NCBI GenBank assembly: GCA_019192515.1
Contig: JAHCMM010000293.1
Coordinates: 6,277 to 38,867, forward strand
Length of the DNA stretch: 32,591 nucleotides
Direction of reading: 5' to 3'
DNA from: Cyclobacteriaceae bacterium SS2
GTDB lineage: Bacteria; Bacteroidota; Bacteroidia; Cytophagales; Cyclobacteriaceae
Each line of letters begins with the position of its first letter. The first letter of the stretch is position 1. Both the position numbers and the translations under genes were made by a program. The notes under the pieces were generated by a model. The model did not search any database and was not told where the DNA came from. It worked only from the letters and a program-made list of their open reading frames with translations. Shown here in pieces: positions 1 to 7,115 of the stretch.

Positions 1-478
1 TATCTGTAGGTGAAGAGATAATGATTTCTCTGCATCCGGCAATCCTGGCTGGAATTCCCAACATCAACACAGTCGAAAACAAAGGGGCAGTCCCACCTGG
101 CACATATAGTCCAACTTTCTCAATAGGTACGGACCTTCGGCTACAGACCACACCAGGCATTACCTCCATCACGAGTGACTCCTGTTGCTGTGCTTTGTGG
201 AACTTATAAATATTTTCGTAAGCGGTCTTGATAGCATCCTTAAGCGTTTCGCTCACCTCCTTATCGGCAGCAGCAAATTCCTTCTCAGACACCCAAAGAT
301 CTTTTAACTCTACATGATCATATTCAAGGGCAAATTTGCGCAGTGCTTTGTCACCTCCCCGCTTCACTTTTTCCAGGACCGGCTTAATCACCTTATCGAT
401 CTTTGTCAGGTCGTAGGATGGCCTTTGCAGGATCTTCGTGAGCTTCTCTCTGTCAGGATTGTTGTGTATCGTGATCAT
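1..478 (-). CDS. hisD: Histidinol dehydrogenase, N-terminal part (cut by window edge)
   Basis: This is the first 159 codons of histidinol dehydrogenase, the NAD-dependent enzyme that oxidises L-histidinol to L-histidine in the last two steps of histidine synthesis. Translation from the ATG at 478-476 gives MITIHNNPDREKLTKILQRP and continues open to base 1. Near residues 125-150 it carries the family signature YVPGGTAPLFSTVLMLGIPA, the conserved nucleotide-site region of HisD. The zinc ligands and catalytic residues lie beyond the left edge. Its ATG overlaps the hisG stop as ATGA (475-478), so the two genes are translationally coupled and belong to a his operon that continues leftward. Confidence 0.93.
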   Translation of the reverse strand, partial: MITIHNNPDREKLTKILQRPSYDLTKIDKVIKPVLEKVKRGGDKALRKFALEYDHVELKDLWVSEKEFAAADKEVSETLKDAIKTAYENIYKFHKAQQQESLVMEVMPGVVCSRRSVPIEKVGLYVPGGTAPLFSTVLMLGIPARIAGCREIIISSPTD

Positions 479-1332
479 TGAATCATCTTCTCAATAGGTA
501 CAACTAAAATACCTTCTGCACCTGCAGCCCTCAGTTTCTCTATGCTTCCCCAAAAATCGTCTTCATTGATGACAGAATGAATACTGTGCCAACCTTTTTC
601 TGCCAGCGGAAGTACAGTCGGGCTTCTCATCCCTGGCAGCAGGTCAATAATTTTATCCAGTGATTCATCAGGAGCATTCAGCAACACGTACTTGTTGTTT
701 TTGCCCACCAGGACGGCATCCATTCGAAACACCAGCTGATCGAGCAGTTTCTTTTGTCCGTCATCCAGCTTATCTCCACCAATCAGCACAGCCTCTGAGC
801 GCATCACCTCTTCTACCTCTACAAGGCCATTGCTTAGCAGCGTACTTCCCGAGCTCACGATGTCACAAATGCCCTCTGCAAGGCCGATACCCGGAGCAAT
901 CTCCACAGATCCGCTGATCTCGTGGATCTCTGCGTTCACCTTTTTCTCCTTTAAATAGGATTTTAAAATATATGGGTACGAGGTCGCAATACTTTTCCCA
1001 TTGAAATATTCAATTCCAGGATATTCTTCTGATCGTGGGATTGCTAAAGACAACCTGCATTTTGAAAAACCTAGCTTCTTCAATACCCGGGTATTCTTTT
1101 GGGCTTCTTGCTGCACATTCTCCCCCACAATACCAATGTCCGCTATTCCATCTTCTACATATCCCGGGATATCGTCATCCCTGAGAAATAAAAACTCGAT
1201 GGGAAAATTAGACGCACTTGCTTTTAGCTTTCGGGCTCCATTATTGACTTTTATTCCACATTCTTTGAATAGTTTCAATGAATCCTCGCTTAGCCTTCCA
1301 GATTTTTGAATGGCAACTTTAAGATTTGACAT
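475..1332 (-). CDS. hisG: ATP phosphoribosyltransferase, long form
   Basis: HisG catalyses the first committed step of histidine synthesis, joining ATP and PRPP to give phosphoribosyl-ATP. At 285 residues it is the long (HisG-L) form: a two-lobed catalytic part, then a C-terminal ACT-like domain (about residues 210-285) that usually mediates feedback inhibition by histidine. The PRPP-binding loop is DIVSSGSTL at residues 157-165, and the N-terminal VAIQKSGRL stretch is typical. The ATG at 1332 is the only sensible start. Being long-form, it should not need HisZ. It is the first gene of the operon, and the 184-bp upstream gap holds a promoter-like box, a short His-containing ORF and an inverted repeat. 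Confidence 0.96.
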   Translation of the reverse strand: MSNLKVAIQKSGRLSEDSLKLFKECGIKVNNGARKLKASASNFPIEFLFLRDDDIPGYVEDGIADIGIVGENVQQEAQKNTRVLKKLGFSKCRLSLAIPRSEEYPGIEYFNGKSIATSYPYILKSYLKEKKVNAEIHEISGSVEIAPGIGLAEGICDIVSSGSTLLSNGLVEVEEVMRSEAVLIGGDKLDDGQKKLLDQLVFRMDAVLVGKNNKYVLLNAPDESLDKIIDLLPGMRSPTVLPLAEKGWHSIHSVINEDDFWGSIEKLRAAGAEGILVVPIEKMIQ

Positions 1333-1376
1333 AGTAAAATTTGGTAGTAAAAATTAGAAAATCAGGTAGTTTGAAA

Positions 1377-1448
1377 TACGCAATGGGTATATGAATTAGA
1401 AGTATCCTTTCATGAGGAATGATGGAATATGTGGAATAATATTGCGTA
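1377..1448 (-). promoter_or_regulatory. Inverted repeat in the hisG 5' region
   Basis: The arms TACGCAAT (1377-1384) and ATTGCGTA (1441-1448) are exact 8-bp reverse complements separated by 56 bp. In the hisG transcript the upstream arm would cover codons 3-5 of the candidate leader peptide. Translation of the leader could therefore compete with pairing. The mechanism is inferred; the repeat itself is directly visible. Confidence 0.4.
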
Positions 1449-1454
1449 GTTCAT
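1410..1454 (-). CDS. Candidate his leader peptide (14 codons)
   Basis: This short ORF upstream of hisG reads MNYAILFHIFHHSS and then TGA. Three of its 14 codons are His (positions 8, 11 and 12, two of them adjacent). It ends 77 nt before hisG and precedes the first gene of a histidine operon, the expected setting for an attenuation leader. A perfect 8-bp inverted repeat has one arm inside the ORF (1441-1448) and the other downstream (1377-1384). Against it: no terminator hairpin with a T-run is visible before hisG, there is no clear ribosome site, and the best promoter box sits only 5 bp upstream, which would make the message nearly leaderless. The function is inferred from position and composition only. 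Confidence 0.4.
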   Translation of the reverse strand: MNYAILFHIFHHSS

Positions 1455-1458
1455 CCCT

Positions 1459-1466
1459 CAAAGTTA
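1459..1466 (-). promoter_or_regulatory. Candidate -7 box of the his operon
   Basis: Read on the minus strand this is TAACTTTG, an exact match to the Bacteroidetes -7 consensus TAnnTTTG. A TTTG lies 23 bp further upstream, slightly beyond the usual 19-21 bp spacing. A perfect 10-bp palindrome, AGGAATTCCT (1470-1479), lies between the two elements and could be an operator or chance. Confidence 0.4.
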
Positions 1467-1516
1467 AAGAGGAATTCCTATTTTCCGAACAAATTTTTAC
1501 TGGTAAAGCCGATTTA

Positions 1517-2371
1517 TTATAAAGCTTTATCAAGACTAAAAGTCCACACAGGCACTTTGGCATGGTTTACCACGTCTTCTGCGATACTTCCTGAGAAGAA
1601 ATGCCCCACTCCTCTACGCTGACGGGTACCAATGGCAATCATGTCTGCATCAATATCTTCTGCATAAGCCACAATACCATCTTCCTCATTGGAGTGATTG
1701 TAGATCTCATAAGAGCAATTGTGTATATCAAATTCATTGATGAAATCTTCCATCTGCTTTTTATCATGACGTGTAGTCGTAAAGCTCGCTGGTGTATTGA
1801 TCTTGACAATTTTCATCTTCGCATCAAAGGCATTTTGTAGCTGCTTCAGCTTAAATACAAATGCTGGCGGCACATCCACAAAATTTGAGGCAAAAACAAT
1901 TTCATCAATGTCACTCACATGGCATTCTTTCTGAACTGTAATGACAGGGCATTTCGAAAACCTTACCATACGCTCAGCATTGCTACCAACAAGGAATTCT
2001 TCCAGACCCTCACTGCCATGTGTTCCCATCACTACCAGGTCAATTTTCTCTGTGGAGATCATATCTGATATCTCTTTAAACGGCTGACCAATGACTATTT
2101 TATAGTTAAGATCTACATCAGCATAGATGCTGTCAGCTACTACAATCTCCAATTTTTCTTCAATTGTCTGAATAAGCTTATTGATATACAGCTCATCCAT
2201 CGGGTCTATATCACTGATCCCCATTGTCTTGAATGATTCCGGTGTGGGATGCTCAAGCACGTTGATAATGGTAATACTGCATTTTTTTACCTGCTCTGCT
2301 ATTTCAGTAGCCAGGTGTAAAGCGTATTTTGCAACATCCGAAAAATCGTAAGGAACGAGAATTTTGTCCAT
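1517..2371 (-). CDS. Universal stress protein with two tandem Usp domains
   Basis: This is a 284-residue tandem UspA-type protein, probably cytosolic and ATP-binding, of the kind induced by starvation or stress. Two Usp folds follow each other, each starting with a hydrophobic strand and an acidic residue (ILVPYDFS at the N-terminus, EIVFASNF near residue 157). Each ends with the nucleotide-binding signature G-x2-G-x9-GS: GTHGSEGLEEFLVGS in the first and GTRQRRGVGHFFSGS in the second. Both look intact, so ATP binding by both is plausible. It follows menA on the same strand after 65 bp that contain a possible promoter, so it may be transcribed on its own. The exact physiological role cannot be told from sequence. 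Confidence 0.92.
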   Translation of the reverse strand: MDKILVPYDFSDVAKYALHLATEIAEQVKKCSITIINVLEHPTPESFKTMGISDIDPMDELYINKLIQTIEEKLEIVVADSIYADVDLNYKIVIGQPFKEISDMISTEKIDLVVMGTHGSEGLEEFLVGSNAERMVRFSKCPVITVQKECHVSDIDEIVFASNFVDVPPAFVFKLKQLQNAFDAKMKIVKINTPASFTTTRHDKKQMEDFINEFDIHNCSYEIYNHSNEEDGIVAYAEDIDADMIAIGTRQRRGVGHFFSGSIAEDVVNHAKVPVWTFSLDKAL

Positions 2372-2396
2372 TTTAGTAGGGTTTATTTATGAACTC

Positions 2397-2426
2397 CTAA
2401 GTTAACGAATAATAAGAATCCACAAA
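2397..2426 (-). promoter_or_regulatory. Candidate promoter of the Usp gene
   Basis: On the minus strand a TTTG (2426-2423) is followed after 18 bp by TAACTTAG (2404-2397), one mismatch from the Bacteroidetes -7 consensus and near the usual spacing. It lies about 25 bp upstream of the Usp start codon. Confidence 0.35.
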
Positions 2427-2436
2427 GTTGAATTCC

Positions 2437-3339
2437 TTAAAATTGAACCTGCCCAAATCCAAATAGCAGGACGAAGAACAACGTGGAGATGGCCATTTGT
2501 TTCAGGTATGGATCCAGATCGGAGGCTTCTTTCTTGACAGATACTGCCCGGGCATTCACAATCAACAACGGGACAACAAGAAGAAAAGCCCATGAGTACC
2601 AGGCAGTTCCTTCAAATATCACATATGTGATAGCGGAGACCATACCCAAAACCAGCAGCAGATAATGATAGATCACTGCACGGGTTCTTCCAAGCCTTAC
2701 AGGGATACTGAATTTCCCATTTTTCCTGTCAGACTCGATATCCCGAATATTGTTAAGATTTAAAACGGCTACCGAAAACAATCCTGTAGAAATAGCCGGG
2801 AGGATCAGCCAGGGAGTCAACTGTCCGCTCAATAAAAAATAGCTACCTAGTACACCAACAAAACCAAAAAACATCAAAACAAACAGATCACCCCAGCCGG
2901 AATAACCGTAAGGGCTCTTGCCCACCGTGTAATTGATAGCTGCTGCAATGGCACCAAGCCCCAGTATAAAAAACATAAGCCCCTTCATCCATTGATCTCC
3001 AAGAGCCAATACAATCAATGAAATCCCCGAAATCAGAGACAAAACCACAAAAACATAAAGCATACGCTTCATTTCCTGCTTTTCGATCAATCCGGCTTGC
3101 ACAGTCCTGCTGGGTCCTTTGCGATCCATACCATCAATCCCCGATTTGGCATCTCCATAATCATTAGCCAGGTTGCTCAGGATCTGCAAAAAAATAGTTG
3201 TGAGCACACCTAACAGAAAAATTGCAGTATCAAAATAGCCATGAGATACAGCAAGTAAAGACCCCATCAGGATGCTCGAAAGTGCCAGAGGCAATGTCCT
3301 GAGCCTAAACGCCTGAAGCCAAATATTGATTTTGCTCAT
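2437..3339 (-). CDS. menA: 1,4-dihydroxy-2-naphthoate polyprenyltransferase
   Basis: MenA attaches the polyprenyl tail to 1,4-dihydroxy-2-naphthoate in the membrane, the step that yields demethylmenaquinone. The 300-residue protein is almost wholly made of hydrophobic helices, as expected for a UbiA-family prenyltransferase. Both Asp-rich diphosphate-binding loops are present: NDYGDAKSGIDG at residues 59-70, followed by the MenA-typical KGPSRTVQAG, and NNIRDIESDRKNGK at about residues 196-209. The GPSR stretch separates MenA from UbiA and heme O synthase. It starts one base after the argS stop, so it is the last gene of the guanidino enzyme-ctlX-argS-menA operon. No functional link to its arginine-related neighbours is obvious. 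Confidence 0.94.
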   Translation of the reverse strand: MSKINIWLQAFRLRTLPLALSSILMGSLLAVSHGYFDTAIFLLGVLTTIFLQILSNLANDYGDAKSGIDGMDRKGPSRTVQAGLIEKQEMKRMLYVFVVLSLISGISLIVLALGDQWMKGLMFFILGLGAIAAAINYTVGKSPYGYSGWGDLFVLMFFGFVGVLGSYFLLSGQLTPWLILPAISTGLFSVAVLNLNNIRDIESDRKNGKFSIPVRLGRTRAVIYHYLLLVLGMVSAITYVIFEGTAWYSWAFLLVVPLLIVNARAVSVKKEASDLDPYLKQMAISTLFFVLLFGFGQVQF

Positions 3340-3340
3340 A

Positions 3341-5131
3341 TCACATACGAGTAGGTACGTCGATACCCAGTAAGCTCATCGATTGTTTGATGATCCGGGC
3401 AGTGACACCAGAAAGGATCACCCTCATTCTCAGAAGGTTTTCATCCGATTCATTGAAGATCGACACTTCCTGGTAAAATCCGTTGTATTCTTTGGCCAGA
3501 TCATAGATATATTGAGCCACCAGGTATGGCGCATACTCCTCAGCTGCCTGCTGTATAGCCTTAGGGAACTGGCTGATCTTGTAGATGAGCATCAGTTCAC
3601 GCTCGTGCAACGACCCCACCTCACCGGGTCTAAAGTCCATTGGGGTACCTATTTCTTTGGCTCGTCTCAGAATGGCAGAGATCCTGGCGTGTGTATATTG
3701 AATGAATGGCCCCGTGTTTCCCTGAAACTCGATGGACTCCTGGGGATTGAATAGCATCCTTTTCTTTGGATCTACCTTCAATAGGAAGTACTTCAAGGCC
3801 CCTAAGCCGAGCGTTTTATATAATTGCTGTGCCTCACCATCGGAAAGCCCTTCTATCTTACCCAGCTCCTCAGTTTGCTTTTGTGCCGTCTGAAACATCT
3901 CCTCCATCAGGTCATCTGCGTCCACCACAGTGCCCTCACGCGATTTCATTTTGCCAGTTGGCAGATCTACCATACCATATGAGAGGTGAAAAAGACCATC
4001 AGCATAGGGTTTCCCCAACTTCTCCATGATCTTGAAGAGCACCTTGAAGTGATAGTCCTGTTCGTTACCCACCACGTATACTGACTTATCAAATGGGAAA
4101 TCATCATGCTTCATTTCGCAGGTACCAATATCCTGCGTTACATAGACAGACGTACCATCACTTCTTAAGAGCAGTTTCTCATCCAGTTTATCGGCTGTCA
4201 GGTCAATCCAAACTGACCCGTCTTCTTTGGTAAAGAAAATCTTTTTGTCCAGTCCCTCCTTCACGATATCCTTTCCCAATACGTAGGTGTCAGATTCGTA
4301 ATACATCTTATCGAAGGAGATGCCCATGGTTTGATAGGATTGCTCAAACCCATCAAACACCCACTGATTGAGCTTCTTCCAAAGCGCAACCACTTCAGCG
4401 TCGCCCTCTTCCCACTTTCGAAGAAGCTCCTGAGCTTCCAGGATGGAAGGGGCAATTTTCTTAGCCTCCTCAGGGTCGGTGCCCTGCTCTACCAGCTTTA
4501 CAATTTCTTCTTTGTAGACCTGATCAAACCTGACATAATACTTTCCAATCAGGTGGTCCCCTTTCAACCCGGAGCTCTCCGGAGTTTCCCCACCACCATA
4601 TTTAGAATAAGCCAGCATGGACTTGCAGATGTGTATTCCCCGGTCATTGATCAGGTTTACCTTCATCACCTCGTAGCCATATGCTTCCAGGATCCTGGAT
4701 ACGGAATCACCCAGGAAATTATTTCTCAGGTGCCCAAGGTGCAATGGCTTGTTGGTATTTGGAGATGAAAATTCCACCATTACCTTTTCCCCATTGGATG
4801 GAAATACACCAAAATCAAGGTCTAGATTGATCTTGGTCAACTGCTGTGTCCAGATACGATCCTCAAGGGTAAGATTCAAAAAACCCTTTACTACCTGATA
4901 GGTCCTGATCATTTCAGAGTGAACCTTCAAATACTCTCCCAGCATTTTGGCAGATTCTTCAGGATTCTTTTTCGTGATCTTCAGGAAAGGAAAGACGACC
5001 AGGGTGTGTGTACCTTCAAACTCCCTCCTGGTGGGCTGTAGCTGCACCTCCCCTATTTCCGGTTGGTAGTCAAAAAGTGATTTAAATGCCTTGATAATCT
5101 CCCCCTGGAGCAATTGATCTATTTCAAACAT
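3341..5131 (-). CDS. argS: Arginyl-tRNA synthetase
   Basis: This class I aminoacyl-tRNA synthetase charges tRNA-Arg. At 596 residues it has the normal family layout: an N-terminal ArgRS additional domain (about 1-110), a Rossmann catalytic core with the HIGH motif as HLGHLRN (131-137) after the signature FSSPNTNKPL, a KMSKS-like loop written GKMKSREG, and a C-terminal DALR anticodon-binding domain that ends SLLGIDVPTRM. The start overlaps the end of the CtlX-like gene by 8 bp and its stop is one base from menA, so the genes are co-transcribed. The overlap with a guanidino-group enzyme is notable because both may act on arginine or its derivatives. Confidence 0.97.
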   Translation of the reverse strand: MFEIDQLLQGEIIKAFKSLFDYQPEIGEVQLQPTRREFEGTHTLVVFPFLKITKKNPEESAKMLGEYLKVHSEMIRTYQVVKGFLNLTLEDRIWTQQLTKINLDLDFGVFPSNGEKVMVEFSSPNTNKPLHLGHLRNNFLGDSVSRILEAYGYEVMKVNLINDRGIHICKSMLAYSKYGGGETPESSGLKGDHLIGKYYVRFDQVYKEEIVKLVEQGTDPEEAKKIAPSILEAQELLRKWEEGDAEVVALWKKLNQWVFDGFEQSYQTMGISFDKMYYESDTYVLGKDIVKEGLDKKIFFTKEDGSVWIDLTADKLDEKLLLRSDGTSVYVTQDIGTCEMKHDDFPFDKSVYVVGNEQDYHFKVLFKIMEKLGKPYADGLFHLSYGMVDLPTGKMKSREGTVVDADDLMEEMFQTAQKQTEELGKIEGLSDGEAQQLYKTLGLGALKYFLLKVDPKKRMLFNPQESIEFQGNTGPFIQYTHARISAILRRAKEIGTPMDFRPGEVGSLHERELMLIYKISQFPKAIQQAAEEYAPYLVAQYIYDLAKEYNGFYQEVSIFNESDENLLRMRVILSGVTARIIKQSMSLLGIDVPTRM

Positions 5132-6068
5132 GATCTTTTTTTCGTAAAAATATTTCCGCCATCATACACCTGGCACTACCTCCTCCGTAGTGTTCGATCG
5201 TATTCAATGGCGAATGTATGATCTCCCCGTTTTTTTCTAAAGCTTTCTGCTGATTTTGATCCAGTGATGCGTAAGCCCTTCCGGACATCACGATAAACCT
5301 ATCACCCCGATCGTTGCACACCTGCAAGCCATTTCCCGCAAAGCTATTCACTTGTTTCTCAGTAATGGCAATAATTTCCTTTCTTGAAGCTTTTAATGAA
5401 GACACTACAGCTTCTCGCTCCACCGCATCATCAATACTGTCCAGGCATATTACAGCAAATCCTTCTCCCACGTACATCATCACATTGGTATGATAGACAG
5501 GCATACGCTTACCGTTTACTGAATGGTTGGCGCGAAAGGTAATGGTCCGATATCCTGACTTTTCTTCAAAATCTTTGATCACAGGAATATGTGCACGATC
5601 AGACAAAGCCACATACGCAATCTTTTGGAGTCGCTCAAAAACCAGGCTTCCGGTACCCTCCAGAAAGTGTCCTTTATCTTCCCAGGACTCCAGTCGTATC
5701 AATTCAGATACCTCGTACGACTGGTCGATTTGATTGATCACAGCATCCCTTCTCTCCAGCCTTCGATTTTCGGCAAACATGGGATAGGTGTATATCTTCC
5801 CGCTTTGATGAAAAGAGATCCAGTTGTTGGGGAAAATGGCATCAGGAGTTTCAGGATGGTCCGAATCTTCAATGACTATCACTTCAATTCCCTTTGCCAG
5901 CAGTTTTTCAACAAACAGATCAAATTCCCTGAGTGCTTCCTTTTGAATTTCTGCAACTGATAGTTTTCCACCCAGATTCTGAAAATAGTTATTTACCGCA
6001 GTCTGGGCATTGCCCTGAAAATTCCTGGGCCGCACCATCAACAATGTGTTTGTGACCTGGCTATTCAT
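5124..6068 (-). CDS. ctlX: CtlX-like amidinohydrolase (arginine deiminase-related)
   Basis: This is a 314-residue cytosolic enzyme of the guanidino-group modifying superfamily (pentein fold), closest by eye to the citrulline-utilisation hydrolase type (CtlX). Family marks are an N-terminal MVRPRNF, PDAIFPNNW at residues 75-83, EGTGS at 137-141, the catalytic His in VYHTNVMM (H193), and the catalytic Cys in GGGSARCMM (C301), 14 residues from the end. All expected catalytic positions are present, so it should be active. CtlX in Francisella has been described as a citrulline ureidase; whether this protein uses citrulline, arginine or another ureido or guanidino compound is not decidable here. 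It overlaps the upstream gene by 8 bp and argS by 8 bp. Confidence 0.85.
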   Translation of the reverse strand: MNSQVTNTLLMVRPRNFQGNAQTAVNNYFQNLGGKLSVAEIQKEALREFDLFVEKLLAKGIEVIVIEDSDHPETPDAIFPNNWISFHQSGKIYTYPMFAENRRLERRDAVINQIDQSYEVSELIRLESWEDKGHFLEGTGSLVFERLQKIAYVALSDRAHIPVIKDFEEKSGYRTITFRANHSVNGKRMPVYHTNVMMYVGEGFAVICLDSIDDAVEREAVVSSLKASRKEIIAITEKQVNSFAGNGLQVCNDRGDRFIVMSGRAYASLDQNQQKALEKNGEIIHSPLNTIEHYGGGSARCMMAEIFLRKKDHV

Positions 6069-6981
6069 ATCTGCGTCTTAATGGGAGTGTGCTACATCTC
6101 AACAGTCCTTCCATTTTGGCTGCTTCGGCATAGGGTACTTCTTCTACTGTAAAGTCACGCTTCCGCAACTCATCATTCAGACGGGTAAAATTCTTTTCAG
6201 AAATGATCACATCAGGAGAAATAGAAAAAATATTGCTGTTCATGTGATACATCTCTTCTTTATCTATCAAGATAACATTTTGTTCGCCAAACATATTGAT
6301 CAGAAAGTCAGCATCTTCCCGATGTTTAAAACCATCCGGATAAATAATGGCCTGGTCATGGCCTATCGGCTGAAAACAGCAATCAAGGTGCAGGCTGTTT
6401 TCTCTGGGGTCAGTATCCGATTTATTGAGCTCAAATCCATATATTTTCCAATCCGGAAAGGATTTTTCCAGGTATTCCAACCCGGCTACATTCGTACGGG
6501 CAGTGATATACTCATCAAAGTCTTCTTTTTCTGAATACCCAACAAAGATCTTTCCTTTCCAGGGCATCACATCACCGCCCTCCATGCGTTCATACTCGTT
6601 GGGACGAAGTACTTTATTGGGATCGCATTGATCAATGATATACTGAATTCCCCTGATCTCTTCCCGTCTGTTGTGGGCGATATAAGGCACAATGATCTGA
6701 TCTCCTATGACCAACCCGACGTCCCTGGAAAAGATTTGGTTGTAGTTGCCAATGACCTGTGGACGGAAGACTTCCACATCATATTTTTTAAAAACCTGGT
6801 TTACAGCTTCCAACTCTACAAGCAGGTCTGACTCAACAGGAAATGTCCCATTGAGGATATTTTCAACAGATTTTGGATCATTGGTATTGCTTAGCTCCGG
6901 TGTACCACCAAAACTCTCCGCTGTTCCCAATATAACTGCCTCCAGTGGAGCAGTTTCATCATAAATTCCTAGTTTTATCAT
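6061..6981 (-). CDS. Guanidino-group amidinohydrolase or amidinotransferase
   Basis: This is a second pentein-fold guanidino enzyme, 306 residues from the ATG at 6981. The frame is open further upstream to 7077, but those extra 32 codons have no family resemblance and would contain the promoter box at 7000-7007, so the shorter start is preferred. Motifs in order: LEAVILGTAE (13-22), the RD pair (86-87), EGGD (134-137), HLDCCF with the catalytic His (H198), and CSTLPLRRRY with the catalytic Cys (C296). The EGGD/HLD/C-S-TLPLRR set fits arginine deiminase, dimethylarginine hydrolase and glycine amidinotransferase relatives alike, so the substrate is uncertain. It heads the operon with ctlX, argS and menA and faces a decarboxylase gene transcribed away from it. 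Confidence 0.8.
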   Translation of the reverse strand: MIKLGIYDETAPLEAVILGTAESFGGTPELSNTNDPKSVENILNGTFPVESDLLVELEAVNQVFKKYDVEVFRPQVIGNYNQIFSRDVGLVIGDQIIVPYIAHNRREEIRGIQYIIDQCDPNKVLRPNEYERMEGGDVMPWKGKIFVGYSEKEDFDEYITARTNVAGLEYLEKSFPDWKIYGFELNKSDTDPRENSLHLDCCFQPIGHDQAIIYPDGFKHREDADFLINMFGEQNVILIDKEEMYHMNSNIFSISPDVIISEKNFTRLNDELRKRDFTVEEVPYAEAAKMEGLLRCSTLPLRRRYE

Positions 6982-6999
6982 GTGATGTCCAGAAGGCTG

Positions 7000-7007
7000 C
7001 AAAATTA
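7000..7007 (-). promoter_or_regulatory. Candidate -7 box of the guanidino enzyme operon
   Basis: TAATTTTG on the minus strand exactly fits TAnnTTTG and lies 18 bp upstream of the ATG at 6981. No convincing -33 TTTG is seen at the usual distance. The position supports the shorter start for the downstream gene. Confidence 0.4.
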
Positions 7008-7115
7008 ATTGAATGTCAAATACTTCCCGGCATGGAATTATTACTATCCACGTTCTTGATTTGTTATATATTTTCACAAAATTGCGACATTGAAAAAATC
7101 CCAGAATTCGATTGA

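Noticed and set aside
1519-1530. 12-bp palindrome ATAAAGCTTTAT at the Usp gene end as terminator
   Set aside because: It is a simple AT-rich palindrome without a loop or T-run and lies in coding sequence.
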